Shown piece by piece: positions 27,779-37,597 of a stretch of DNA of 40,499 nt. The notes below the pieces were generated by a model. It was not told the origin of the DNA. It ran no database searches and saw only the letters and a program-made list of their open reading frames with translations. The DNA is from Thomasclavelia spiroformis. GTDB taxonomy: Bacteria > Bacillota_I > Bacilli_A > Erysipelotrichales > Coprobacillaceae. Positions within the stretch are counted from its first letter, which is position 1; each line of letters opens with the position of its first letter. The translations under genes were made by a program, and so were the position numbers. The stretch is taken from the NCBI GenBank assembly GCA_018369555.1, contig JAGZCC010000016.1, forward strand, positions 1 to 40,499. The letters run 5' to 3'.

Positions 27779-27806
27779 ATTATATCATATAAATGCATAA
27801 ATTCAA
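27779..27806 (-). promoter_or_regulatory. Extended -10 promoter for wzt-wzm-GT2-rmlD
   Basis: On the minus strand TTGAAT (27801-27806) and TATAAT (27779-27784) are 16 bp apart, and TGA just before the -10 box gives an extended -10. It lies 25 bases before wzt, so the ABC-export module has its own promoter. Confidence 0.65.
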
Positions 27807-27879
27807 ATTTATTATATTTTAACACATATTTTTTATTATGCATACATAAGTAGGCAATTATCGATCAGTAAACAACTTC

Positions 27880-28600
27880 CTTTGTTATTATTGATATTCA
27901 GCACAATTAAGTAGCGAAAAAAGCCGATGATATAATCTGTCTTCAAATTTTTCGTCCGCTATGCTTTTTTCATTTCTTCTATTGTGATATATTTTCCATT
28001 CAAAGCCTATTTTATCAGATTACTTATATATGCTTGTCTATTTCTAAATATAATCTTATATTTGCATAATACTTTGCGTTTATTATATTTTAAAACTTTT
28101 CCAATATATCTTTTTTTTCTGGTTTGATATCTTTCGACCAATCTTGTCGGTAAATCTACTTCGTGAGATATCAATAATCTTGCATACTGCTCTGATTGAA
28201 ATACCTCACCTCTTATTCCTATATTTTGCTCAACATATTTTTTCTTCCTGATAGATGGCAACTACTGACTGTTGATAGTACTCATAGCTTTTTTAATATT
28301 TCACAGCATCATTTAGATCTCTTTTTTAGGCAAACAAGTTCCTTGGTACCATCGTTTAAAAAATTACCTAGTTCTTTAAAAATATTAGATTGATAAGTAC
28401 CATCAGTTGCTGTACATACATTAATCCTCATATAAAGTGAACTTGTAGATATGCAAAGATTTAATACAACTTCTTCACAATAAATCTTATAAAAACTTAA
28501 TCGATGCAAGCATAGCTAATTTAAATTATACTTTTCATAGTAATCTTTTATCATCGTTATATTATTGACTGCCATAATATTTTTTACTTCCTATAATCCA
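27880..28600 (-). pseudogene. Degraded coding remnants, possibly an IS3-like transposase
   Basis: No intact gene fills the 873 bp between wzt and the next membrane protein. On the minus strand short open pieces follow one another in different frames. One starts MAVNNITMIKDYYEKYNLN with a TAG, then continues HRLSFYKIYCEEVVLN to KELGNFLNDGTKELVCLKK. Another frame near 28130-28215 reads GISIRAVCKIIDISRSRF, which looks like the helix-turn-helix at the start of IS3-family OrfB. Several stops and frameshifts interrupt it. The identity is uncertain; the decay is clear. Confidence 0.4.
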
Positions 28601-28627
28601 CGTACTAACAATCATTCTAAAAATACT

Positions 28628-30553
28628 TTATTGCAATGCTCTATAGTAAATATTATATGATATATTTCCCTCAATATCAGAAAATTTTGTATATGAATCA
28701 AATCCTATTTCATATAAATATTCATTATCTTCTGCCGTTGGTAAAACAATACAATTTATCGGATATTCTTCTAATAAAATTTTTAAATTATGTTTATTTT
28801 CTTTTGTTGGATTTGTGATAAATGCATCAAGTTTAGCTTGATCATCAGATGTAAAATTTGAAAAATCATTTCCTTCACTAACTTTAAATCTCCCGATAGC
28901 TGATATAGATCTAATTTCAGGAGCAAACGAACGAATAATTATTGCTATAGAATGCAAATGTCCATCAACCATAACCCCTTCAGGCATAATCATATTAATT
29001 TCTTCTTCAACATCATCAGCCAAATCAGAAAGTTTATTTCCTAACATTATTGTTGAATCAGGTATTATTTTTCTATTATTATACATAATCTTATAAGATG
29101 TTAATAATTTACCATTATAATTATTATATGAATACAATGATACCAATGATAACATCATTGTTGCAACTAAATATATTGGAATTATTATTTTTTTAGAATA
29201 CTTAAATTTATTAATGAATAAATAAACATATATCATCGCAACAATAACAAAAGTATACATATATGTAGTACTAGCTCTCGCAGCTACAAAATCATAAACT
29301 GAAAGTTTTTCAAAAAGATTATTTATAATTGGACTTTCCATCAAAAATAAAATTATTAACATTATTAAATTTACTTTGTTAATAACTTTGGATTTAAAAG
29401 TAAAACTCAAAGCAATTATGATTAAACAACCTATCACTAAATAAAACTTCATATTTTTCAAGAATAAATTTCTTACTAATTCTTCAATGTAATCATTACC
29501 GCCAATTATTAATCCTATTATACCTATTAATACTAAAATTATAATAGACAATATTTTTTTTAAATATTTATCATCAAATAAAAAATTAACAACCAAATAT
29601 GATACACATGTAACAAAGATTATCGGTAAAGCAATGGTTGATTTAGAAACTAATACAACTGAAATTAGAATGACTAATAAAATATCTCGAATACTTATTT
29701 TATTATTTTCTATAAAGTGAACAAGAATTATTAGTATTCCCATTGTTCTAACAATTGATGAAGCATAATACATTGCTGTATTAAATTGCCAAGAGTCTTG
29801 AACATATAATATTTCTTTTACTTCCATGAAATTCCAACTAAAGCCAAATAATAAAATGATCGAAGCAATATATTGTATAGTATTTTCAGAACATTTTATG
29901 CTAGTAGATTTAATTATTTTTTCAGCAAATGCATATATACAGCATGCAAATAAAAAATAATTATATCCACTTAAAAATACCCTTGTAAAAACTGTTGGTG
30001 TTACTTGTAAAAGAAATACATAGACTGACATTTCTAATTCACCAGTGTTAACTATATATGAATTAAAACCATTTTGAATTTCTACTAATCCTGTCGAAGC
30101 ATTAGTAGTAAACGGATTTTCAATATATGGCAATGTTGCAATTTTATTCAAATAAAATCCATCATCCAAACAATTATTTAACCATATCCATTCGCTATAT
30201 GCCAAAGATATAACAATCAAAATACCACTTATTATAAATAAAAACCAATATTTCTTTAAAAATTCCTTAACTCCAATAGGAAATAATCTAATCTTTTCTT
30301 TTTTACTTCTATACACTATAAAAATTAATAAAGCTATTACAGTCAAAATTGTATATCCAAAAAATAAATACCAACTAAGATTAAGTAACTGGATAATTAT
30401 TCCACCAATAGCTATTATGAAACTATAAAATAAATATCCACAAATAAATCGATAAGGTATAGAATTTTTTTCACTTACAATTACACTGCCTAAACAATAA
30501 AAAAATATTATTAACAATGAAAAAAATACAGTACTTATACAATAATCATACAT
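28628..30553 (-). CDS. Large polytopic membrane protein, putative GT-C or polymerase-like
   Basis: The 641-residue protein has roughly 13-15 membrane helices, and an outside loop after helix 4 or 5 contains WIWLNNCLDDGFYLNKIATLPY. Acidic pairs in the first large loop are typical of GT-C enzymes that use lipid-phosphate sugars. A C-terminal soluble part of about 130 residues follows the last helix. It could be a GT-C transferase fed by the DPM-like GT2 at 35053, or a Wzy-like polymerase; no other intact polymerase candidate is in the locus. The ATG has AAAGGAG upstream. Exact family not recognised. Confidence 0.8.
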   Translation of the reverse strand: MYDYCISTVFFSLLIIFFYCLGSVIVSEKNSIPYRFICGYLFYSFIIAIGGIIIQLLNLSWYLFFGYTILTVIALLIFIVYRSKKEKIRLFPIGVKEFLKKYWFLFIISGILIVISLAYSEWIWLNNCLDDGFYLNKIATLPYIENPFTTNASTGLVEIQNGFNSYIVNTGELEMSVYVFLLQVTPTVFTRVFLSGYNYFLFACCIYAFAEKIIKSTSIKCSENTIQYIASIILLFGFSWNFMEVKEILYVQDSWQFNTAMYYASSIVRTMGILIILVHFIENNKISIRDILLVILISVVLVSKSTIALPIIFVTCVSYLVVNFLFDDKYLKKILSIIILVLIGIIGLIIGGNDYIEELVRNLFLKNMKFYLVIGCLIIIALSFTFKSKVINKVNLIMLIILFLMESPIINNLFEKLSVYDFVAARASTTYMYTFVIVAMIYVYLFINKFKYSKKIIIPIYLVATMMLSLVSLYSYNNYNGKLLTSYKIMYNNRKIIPDSTIMLGNKLSDLADDVEEEINMIMPEGVMVDGHLHSIAIIIRSFAPEIRSISAIGRFKVSEGNDFSNFTSDDQAKLDAFITNPTKENKHNLKILLEEYPINCIVLPTAEDNEYLYEIGFDSYTKFSDIEGNISYNIYYRALQ

Positions 30554-30612
30554 ATTAAACTCCTTTATTTATATTCAAAACTTCTAATTAAGTGTACAAT
30601 ATCTAATAAACT

Positions 30613-31120
30613 TTAACAAGGATTATCCTTTAAATAATCCTTATTTACTTTATTTATATAATTACTTACAAATGCACTAGAACAATAAATAAAAATAAGC
30701 CACACAATAGAATAAATTATAGTTAACTTTTTAATATACTTATATTTTAAAATTAATTTATTAATAATATTATTAACGAGTCATATTGATATAAATATAT
30801 GCCCTTATTGTTATAAATAAAATTATATTATTAAAAACGAATCAATTTCAAAATAAGATAACAATACATCCAGCAAACAACATTTTATTATTTTCAAATA
30901 AATACATAATTAAAAACAAAGTACAAGTTGAAACTATTCCAATTTTAAATGCATCTTATATTTTTATCTTATCAATAGATATTAATAAACCTATTAATAT
31001 AAATATTCTTACTAAATATAATCCACAACATAGTAAACTTTTGTTTTTTTATATCTACTAAATGAAGTTCGTGATATGATTGTCTAAATAAATTGATGAC
31101 TAAAAAACAGCATAATGATA
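30613..31120 (-). pseudogene. Remnant of a polytopic membrane protein gene
   Basis: This 595-bp gap holds only decayed coding sequence. At 30613-30759 the minus strand reads a 48-residue tail (KLTIIYSIVWLIFIYCSSAF, then VSNYINKVNKDYLKDNPC and TAA), a membrane helix plus a polar end. Further upstream hydrophobic pieces appear in broken frames (YLVRIFILIGLLISIDKI near 30970-31040, VSTCTLFLIMYLFENNKM near 30890-30950). It looks like a dead Wzy- or acyltransferase-like membrane protein. No conserved motif allows a firm name. Confidence 0.45.
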
Positions 31121-31148
31121 AATATAATTAAATAAATTATTCCATCGT

Positions 31149-32273
31149 TTATATATTTTCAATATAATTAATGTATTTATCTTTAAAACTATCTGGTGAA
31201 AAATTATTATAATTATTCTTTGCTTTAATTGATATTTCTTTTAATAATTCCTGCTGTTTAGTTAATAAAATAATTTTATTGATAAACTCTTCATCGCTAT
31301 CAACTATATATCCATCAATATCATTATTTACAACTTCATTTGTTGAATCTCCCCAACTAAAAGTAATGATTGGAACTCCGCAACGCTTTGCCTCTAATAC
31401 TGTCAATGGCAATCCTTCATTAATTGATGCTGATAGAAGTGCTGTATATTGAGTGTATATTTCTTTATTTGTTGTAAATCCTTTTAAAGAAACAATTTTT
31501 TCTAGATTATGTGCATCAATATATTTTTCTAATTCTTTCTCTAATTCACCTGAACCATATATATCTAAATGTAATAAATATCCTTTTGATTTTATTTTCT
31601 CAAATATTTTAATTAGTCGTAGTGGATTTTTATTTTTATCTAATCTTCCCATAAATAAAAAATTATTCTTTCTTTGATTAAAATCATATTCAGGTTCAAT
31701 TATATTTCCTGCAAAATTATAAATATAGTTTGCATTATATCCTTTATTCAATGCTTTTTTTGCATCCGCTTGACTTCTAAAAAGAATCAAACTAGGTCTT
31801 GTCATTAATTTTATTTGTAATCTTGCTCCAAAATTTCCACTCCAAAAATATTCATATTTTGTATGTATCTCTAAAATAAATTTATTTTTTTTACTCATAA
31901 ATATTCCAGCAGCTGGAGATGTAACAATTATCCTTCGTTCATTTTTAAACATTTTTGCCATTTTATAACGACAAATTGGAATATATAAAAAGAATACTAT
32001 AGCACTAATTACTGCTTTAAAAGTTTTTTTAATTTGTTTATCTCTTATATATTGAATAACTTTAAAAAAGCGATTATCAATATTAAATTTGTTCATAATC
32101 TTTATATTATAATTTTCAAATAATTTTAAATTATCCTTATCGCAATTATAAATACTCACAATTTCTATATCATAATCATATTTTAATATTTCACAAATAT
32201 TCAAATACATTCCAATTAATCCCCCACTTTGAGCAGAAGGAATTTGATCAAAAACGAAATATAATTTTTTCAT
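31149..32273 (-). CDS. GT4 family glycosyltransferase
   Basis: The 374-residue GT-B enzyme has an N-terminal acceptor domain (LYFVFDQIPSAQSGGLIGMYLN). The C-terminal donor domain has FLFMGRLDKNKNPLRLI, LDIYGSGELEKEL and the EX7E-type segment SINEGLPLTVLEAKRCG. It is a retaining transferase adding one sugar to the lipid-linked repeat unit; the donor is unknown. The start ATG overlaps the TGA of the flippase gene by one base; the GTG one codon upstream is not needed. Confidence 0.88.
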   Translation of the reverse strand: MKKLYFVFDQIPSAQSGGLIGMYLNICEILKYDYDIEIVSIYNCDKDNLKLFENYNIKIMNKFNIDNRFFKVIQYIRDKQIKKTFKAVISAIVFFLYIPICRYKMAKMFKNERRIIVTSPAAGIFMSKKNKFILEIHTKYEYFWSGNFGARLQIKLMTRPSLILFRSQADAKKALNKGYNANYIYNFAGNIIEPEYDFNQRKNNFLFMGRLDKNKNPLRLIKIFEKIKSKGYLLHLDIYGSGELEKELEKYIDAHNLEKIVSLKGFTTNKEIYTQYTALLSASINEGLPLTVLEAKRCGVPIITFSWGDSTNEVVNNDIDGYIVDSDEEFINKIILLTKQQELLKEISIKAKNNYNNFSPDSFKDKYINYIENI

Positions 32274-33691
32274 CACTTAGCTCCCTTTTTTGTAAAAATC
32301 ATTAAAAGCTCATCTTTAGTGACAATTAATAAAAACATATAAATAATAATAGCTACAAAAACCTGTAATAGTGTAGTATATATATGTGTCCCTAAAGTAA
32401 TAAAAATAAAATAACATGGTATTGTAGAAATTAATGCAAATAATAAATATTTTAATACTCCTTTAAATAATCCATTTAGTTCAATATCTTTTGCCATATA
32501 ATAATATTGAATGATCGTCACACTAAACTCTGCAAAAATTGTTCCTAATGCTGCTCCATAAACTCCCCAAATTGGAATCGTTAAATAGTTTATAACTACA
32601 TTTAAAATTGCTGAAAAGATACTGGAAATTGTAAGATATTTTGTATTTTTAGTTGGCACTAAATATTGTGTACTAGATATACTTGATAATCCCCTAGCAA
32701 TAATAACAGGACATAATGAGATAATAATCGGTGCCACTTCATCATATCCAGGGCCATAAAACCATGGTACAAAACTATGAGCAATACTAATTAGTCCTAA
32801 AGTCATTGGAAAAACTAATAAAAGTGTATATTTTATTGTAATTCGAATACTTTCACTTAATTGATTTTTATCATTACTAGCAAATAAATTCGCACTTCTT
32901 GGTAACATCACTGCAGAAACTGCAGTTATTGCTGTAACAGGAATTTTTACAATTTTGTCAGATTGATCATAAAATGCAATAATAGCAGAGTCATGTGTAA
33001 AATATTCAATCATAATCTTATCCATTTGATAATATACTAAAATTACAATTTGAGGTAATGCTATCTTTGATGTTGCTAAAAGATGCGGAATAATTTTTAT
33101 TTTTTTCCAATTAGGTTTACAAATTAGTTTAGTCATACTTGGATAGCAAATTAATACACCAAGTACTTGACAAAATCCCATAATCAAGATGTATTTAATA
33201 ATATCTTGTGGTGATTTTACTAATAAAAAGACTAATAAAACGTTAAATGTTTTAATTATACATGTTCTTAAAACAACTGTTTTAAAATCTTCTAAACCAT
33301 TATAAAACCAAATTACATCTAAAAAACTTCCTATAAACCAAATTAATTGATACATTGAGTATTTTTCATACTGAGTTCCTATAAAAAACATATAATAAAG
33401 TATGAATGTAACTATTAAAAGGATAATTTTTAGAATCATAATCTCAAAAAATATTTGAGATCGTTTTTCTTTATCATCTTTCACATAAGCTATTTCACGT
33501 ATACCATAATTAGTCAAACCTAAGGCCCCAATTACTGCAAATATTTGGGCAACTGAATCAATATAACTATAAATTCCTAAATTAGTAGGAAGTAAAACTC
33601 TAGAAATATATGGAGAAGTTATTAAAGGTACAATAATTGCTAATAATTGTGAAGCACAATTATAAAAAATATTACTAATTGTTTTTTTCAT
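32273..33691 (-). CDS. wzx: Wzx-type polysaccharide flippase
   Basis: The 472-residue membrane protein has about 12-14 helices, opening with NIFYNCASQLLAIIVPLITSPYISRVL and TNLGIYSYIDSVAQIFA, typical of MATE-related RfbX/Wzx flippases. The KIMIEYFTHDSAIIAFYDQSDKIV segment is also typical. It would turn the undecaprenyl-linked repeat unit to the outer face before polymerisation. It is flanked by a GT2 and a GT4 gene with one-base spacing or overlap, so they are co-expressed. AGAGGGAT precedes the ATG. Confidence 0.92.
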   Translation of the reverse strand: MKKTISNIFYNCASQLLAIIVPLITSPYISRVLLPTNLGIYSYIDSVAQIFAVIGALGLTNYGIREIAYVKDDKEKRSQIFFEIMILKIILLIVTFILYYMFFIGTQYEKYSMYQLIWFIGSFLDVIWFYNGLEDFKTVVLRTCIIKTFNVLLVFLLVKSPQDIIKYILIMGFCQVLGVLICYPSMTKLICKPNWKKIKIIPHLLATSKIALPQIVILVYYQMDKIMIEYFTHDSAIIAFYDQSDKIVKIPVTAITAVSAVMLPRSANLFASNDKNQLSESIRITIKYTLLLVFPMTLGLISIAHSFVPWFYGPGYDEVAPIIISLCPVIIARGLSSISSTQYLVPTKNTKYLTISSIFSAILNVVINYLTIPIWGVYGAALGTIFAEFSVTIIQYYYMAKDIELNGLFKGVLKYLLFALISTIPCYFIFITLGTHIYTTLLQVFVAIIIYMFLLIVTKDELLMIFTKKGAK

Positions 33692-33692
33692 T

Positions 33693-34685
33693 TTATTTAT
33701 CCCTCTTTGCTAATGCAATTGCTTTTATCAAATCCTTTAAAATTGCATTATTAACATTCCGATTATTTATTTGTTCTTTTTTTAACATCCCCTTAATTAC
33801 AATCAATACATTTGTTATAATTCCTTGTTGTCCAAAATGTTCCCTTTTTCTCCAAAAATTTATTTTTTTTTCTAAGATTTTTTGATAACGAATATCTATT
33901 TTTTGCTCTTTAATAAATTTATTTAAGTAAATTAATTGCGGTAATCGCAATTCAGCATATTGATTTTCTCTATTATTTTCTTTGTTTTTAGAAAATAATT
34001 TTTTTATTTTATCAAATCCATATTTTTTTCCAATTCCAATTGTATTACTTTCATGTTGTCGATAATAAATCAATGGCTCATTAATACTTTTTAAACCACC
34101 GTATAGAGCTGCAATAACTCCAAACCAATAATCATGGGCCCAGCCATTATTTAAATCACCAATATAATTCAATATTTCTTTTTTTATTGCAGTAGTTGCT
34201 CCAGTAACAAAATTATCGTTCAATATATAGTAAAGTGCATCATATTGATTATTCAAATATTTATCTTGATAACTTAAACTTTCAAAAAGGTTTCCTGTAA
34301 CTTCTAAATTTTCATTTGTAATATATGCATTAGAAAATACTAACAATGTATCTGGATCATTATTAAATACCTGACACATTAGATCTATTTTATTTTCTTT
34401 CCAAATATCATCTTGATCGCAAAAGAAGATTATATCTCCTGAACATAATGTAATTGCCTGATAAAAATTCTTAGCAAACCCTAAATTTTTTTTATTCAAT
34501 TTTAATGTATATTCAACATTACTCGATTTTAAAATTTCATTACAAATTTCTAATGTTTTATCTTTAGAACCATCATCACAAATAATAATCTCATCTATTT
34601 TTTTTGTTTGATGTAAAATACTATTCAATTGTTCTTCGATATATTTTTCACCATTATAGGTACACATTGCAACTGATACTTTCAC
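33693..34685 (-). CDS. GT2 family glycosyltransferase (rhamnosyltransferase-like)
   Basis: The 330-residue protein has VSVAMCTYNGEKYIEEQL, DEIIICDDGSKDKTLEI and IIFFCDQDDIW as the GT2 donor and metal sites. AHDYWFGVIAALYGG matches the HDWDLNLIA-type motif of the GT2 at 20105, so the two are paralogues with likely similar acceptors. Relatives often transfer rhamnose. It is read with wzx, one base apart, after the DUF2304 gene. Confidence 0.88.
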   Translation of the reverse strand: MKVSVAMCTYNGEKYIEEQLNSILHQTKKIDEIIICDDGSKDKTLEICNEILKSSNVEYTLKLNKKNLGFAKNFYQAITLCSGDIIFFCDQDDIWKENKIDLMCQVFNNDPDTLLVFSNAYITNENLEVTGNLFESLSYQDKYLNNQYDALYYILNDNFVTGATTAIKKEILNYIGDLNNGWAHDYWFGVIAALYGGLKSINEPLIYYRQHESNTIGIGKKYGFDKIKKLFSKNKENNRENQYAELRLPQLIYLNKFIKEQKIDIRYQKILEKKINFWRKREHFGQQGIITNVLIVIKGMLKKEQINNRNVNNAILKDLIKAIALAKRDK

Positions 34686-34687
34686 AT

Positions 34688-35035
34688 TTACACCTCTTTA
34701 TCATGCAATTTTTTTTCTAATATCGCTATATGTTGAATTAAATTTTTCTGTTTTTCTTCTAATGTTGACACTCTAACAAACAATGTATAAACTACAATAA
34801 TTAATAAAAAAATTATAAAAGCAAATACCATATTAGCTGTTGAAATTACCCCAATAAAATTTGCAGCAAAATATGCTATTTGAGGAAAAATAGCTACAAT
34901 AATTAAAGCAATAGAACATAATAACCATACGAGAGCATAGTCAGAACGTAATTTGCCTTTCTTTACACTTTTTATCAATATTAAAAATAAAAAAACTGAT
35001 AAAATAATTAAAATTAATTGTAATGTCAATGTCAT
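34688..35035 (-). CDS. DUF2304 membrane protein
   Basis: The 115-residue protein has three hydrophobic helices (residues 4-22, 33-51, 66-88) and a charged helical tail (VSTLEEKQKNLIQHIAIL). It matches the DUF2304 layout with GKLRSDYALVWLLCSIALII. Members usually sit beside a DPM/DPG-type GT2, as here (18 bp after the gene at 35053). The pair may make and use a polyprenyl-phosphate sugar; the direct role of DUF2304 is not established. Confidence 0.85.
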   Translation of the reverse strand: MTLTLQLILIILSVFLFLILIKSVKKGKLRSDYALVWLLCSIALIIVAIFPQIAYFAANFIGVISTANMVFAFIIFLLIIVVYTLFVRVSTLEEKQKNLIQHIAILEKKLHDKEV

Positions 35036-35052
35036 TTTTTTTCCTCCTACTC

Positions 35053-35724
35053 TTAATTAAAAAATATAATTGTTATAAGAACTCTTAACATATACTGAAT
35101 CGAACTACCTATTCCAGCATAAATACTTGTTCCTGCAACACGATCTTCCATCTTTACTTGAATTTCTTTCACTTTAAAACCTTTTTTCATTTGATATGCT
35201 AAAGTATCCGGTTCTGGTTTTCGATTTAATTCATATGCATAATCTTTAATTAATTTACGATTAATTATCCGCATCCCACTTGTAGGATCATTTATTTTTT
35301 GTCCAGTTGTTAATTTAATCATTGTAGTAATTAAACGACTGCCTACCATACGAGCAGACATATGTTTTTTCACATCAACAAATCTTGAACCAATCACAAT
35401 ATCATGCCCATTTTCAATTTCTTTTACTAAAGCAGGTATATATTCTGGTAAATGTTGACCATCACCATCAAATTGAATTGCTGCATCATAATCATTCTCG
35501 TAAGCATATTTATATCCTGTTTGTACTGCACCAGTTAGTCCTAAATTAACTGGTAAATCAATATGATTTATTTTATTTTCATCAAGAATTTTGGGTGTGC
35601 TATCTTTTGAACAATCATTAATTACCACGTAATCACAACCTGTATTAGCAGCTTCTAGCTGTCTAACAACTCTTAAAATATTCTCCTCCTCATTGTAAGC
35701 AGGAATTATTACTAAAACTTTCAT
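35053..35724 (-). CDS. DPM/DPG-type GT2: polyprenyl-phosphate sugar synthase
   Basis: The compact 223-residue GT2 has VLVIIPAYNEEENILRVVRQL, YVVINDCSKDSTP, GLTGAVQTGYKYAYENDYD and IQFDGDGQHLPEYIP with the DxD site, then GSRFV and NDPTSGMRIINRKL. This is the pattern of dolichol-/undecaprenyl-phosphate mannose or glucose synthases. The product sugar-phosphate lipid is used outside by GT-C enzymes; the polytopic protein at 28628 is a possible user. AAAGGAG lies before the ATG. Confidence 0.9.
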   Translation of the reverse strand: MKVLVIIPAYNEEENILRVVRQLEAANTGCDYVVINDCSKDSTPKILDENKINHIDLPVNLGLTGAVQTGYKYAYENDYDAAIQFDGDGQHLPEYIPALVKEIENGHDIVIGSRFVDVKKHMSARMVGSRLITTMIKLTTGQKINDPTSGMRIINRKLIKDYAYELNRKPEPDTLAYQMKKGFKVKEIQVKMEDRVAGTSIYAGIGSSIQYMLRVLITIIFFN

Positions 35725-35761
35725 TTCTTTCTCCTTTATAATTTTATATTTTACAACATAA

Positions 35762-36685
35762 CTAGCTATAAGAACTAACTTTCACAAATCGATATATTTT
35801 ATCAAGATAATTAAAAGATGTAAAAGTCAACAAAATTCCATCTATAATAAATTTAAAATATCTCTTTTCTTCAATATCTTTCAATGCAATATTAAATCTT
35901 GCATTTGCCTTTAAATAACGTTTAGCTTTTCTATCATCATTATGATTATTTACATATTGCTTTGCCTCTTTAATATCTGCAATTTTATTTTTAGAATATT
36001 TTTTTGTTATAAATCTTGCAAAAAGATATTGCTCATATAAATTGCTTCTAGAAATACTAGAAGATGTCATTCGATACTTTAACACCGTTTCATCAATATT
36101 AGATATTTTATACCCATTTAAAACTGCTCTTAATGTAAAATCATAATCTTCACATAATGGCATATTTCGATAACCATTTAATTTCTCAAATACTTCTTTT
36201 TTTCCAAACCATGTTGGATGTGAAATAATTTGATTATATCTTAATGCTTTTTTTATCTTATCCATATTTGTAGGTACTTTTTTTATTGAATAAATGCTTT
36301 TTCCATTTTCATCTATCATTTGAGATATTCCACCAATTAAATCATAATTATTTTCTTCTAAATACCTCTTTTGATTTTCTATACGTTTATTGATTGAAAT
36401 ATCATCAGCATCCATCCTACAAATATATTTACCTTTAGCCAATCCAAGCCCTTTATTCAAAGATGCTGTAAGTCCCATGTTTTTTTCATTAACATAAAAT
36501 TTAATTCTCTTATCTAGGTTTGCATATTCCTTAATAATTCTTATATGTAAATTATTGTCAGGATTATCTAAAATTATTATATATTCAAAATCTTTATATG
36601 ACTGATTTAATATAGATTCTATTGCCTGTCTTAAAAAAATTTCTTCCTCTTTATAAGTAGACATAATAATTGATACTAAACACAT
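35762..36685 (-). CDS. GT2 family glycosyltransferase
   Basis: The 307-residue GT2 has VSIIMSTYKEEEIFLRQAIESILNQ cut by the usual helix, FEYIIILDNPDN, MGLTASLNKGLGLAKGKY and ICRMDADDIS as metal site. PLCEDYDFTLRAVLNG carries the general-base acidic pair. Its C-terminal basic part resembles galactosyl- and GalNAc-transferases of capsule loci, but the donor is unknown. GAGGAG precedes the ATG. It lies between the GT14 gene and the DPM-like gene. Confidence 0.87.
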   Translation of the reverse strand: MCLVSIIMSTYKEEEIFLRQAIESILNQSYKDFEYIIILDNPDNNLHIRIIKEYANLDKRIKFYVNEKNMGLTASLNKGLGLAKGKYICRMDADDISINKRIENQKRYLEENNYDLIGGISQMIDENGKSIYSIKKVPTNMDKIKKALRYNQIISHPTWFGKKEVFEKLNGYRNMPLCEDYDFTLRAVLNGYKISNIDETVLKYRMTSSSISRSNLYEQYLFARFITKKYSKNKIADIKEAKQYVNNHNDDRKAKRYLKANARFNIALKDIEEKRYFKFIIDGILLTFTSFNYLDKIYRFVKVSSYS

Positions 36686-36702
36686 CTTATTCTCCTCAAT
36701 TT

Positions 36703-37572
36703 TTAATTATTTTTTAAATTATCATACAACATTTTTATTATATTATCATCTATATTTTCATCAAATTTTCTCGCCATTAAATAATTTGAATTAATTAGCT
36801 CATCATAATCATTTATGGTAAATGTTTTAGGATGATTTACCTGTCCATTCCAATCCACTAATGTCAACTTATCTTCACAAGTATCTTTATAGTTACTATT
36901 CATAAATAATGTTTGAAATATTGACTCATCAGGTACAAGACAATTTTTATAATAGCTTGAAAATAAATCTAATCTACTATAAATATCAAATATACAGTCA
37001 TATGTTAAAACCCACCATTGACTACCAAAATAAAATTTCACATTCAAAAAATTTTTACGCTTTAAAAATAATGTTTTAGATAAACCACCGGTAACAATCA
37101 TATAAATAATTTTCGTTACTCTAGAAAATAAAGACATTTTCATCAGCCATTCTGGATAATATAATTCATTTCTTTTTAGAAGTCGATTATATGTCAAATC
37201 ACTTTGATCTATTACTTCAATAAAGTTTTTTCCTCTATTTTCTTCTAAATATTTTTTTATCTTGCTTTGATTCTTTAAAGGAAAGTCCTGCCCACTTAAT
37301 AACCAAACGTAATCATATTTTTCCTTGCTATTAAAAACTGCTTGTAATAAATTTTTAGTAGCTTTAATCATTGAAATATTTCCCCACTTGATATCAATTC
37401 TTTTATCTTCAGGTAATATATGAATATTAGACCCCATTTTTATTAAGTTTTCGATATTAGATTTTTTATCTAAATGAATGAAGAAAATATTTTCTTTATC
37501 ATTTAATGCATCTATCATCATGTTTATCTGTTTTGCATTTTTATGACATAAAATAATATAAGCAATTTTCAT
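36703..37572 (-). CDS. GT14 (core-2/I-branching type) glycosyltransferase
   Basis: The 289-residue protein has IAYIILCHKNAKQINMMIDAL, FFIHLDKKSNIENL and the WLLSGQDFPLKN motif. GSQWWVLTYDCIFDI and LVPDESIFQTLFMNS, with the catalytic Glu of core-2/I-branching beta-N-acetylglucosaminyltransferases, follow. Bacterial members sit in capsule and exopolysaccharide loci and add GlcNAc, Xyl or Gal branches. The frame opens 15 codons upstream inside the priming transferase gene, but the ATG at 37572 has AAAGGA and is the family start. It is the second gene from the promoter. Confidence 0.88.
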   Translation of the reverse strand: MKIAYIILCHKNAKQINMMIDALNDKENIFFIHLDKKSNIENLIKMGSNIHILPEDKRIDIKWGNISMIKATKNLLQAVFNSKEKYDYVWLLSGQDFPLKNQSKIKKYLEENRGKNFIEVIDQSDLTYNRLLKRNELYYPEWLMKMSLFSRVTKIIYMIVTGGLSKTLFLKRKNFLNVKFYFGSQWWVLTYDCIFDIYSRLDLFSSYYKNCLVPDESIFQTLFMNSNYKDTCEDKLTLVDWNGQVNHPKTFTINDYDELINSNYLMARKFDENIDDNIIKMLYDNLKNN

Positions 37573-37597
37573 TATCAATTTCCTTTCAAAGTTTATT

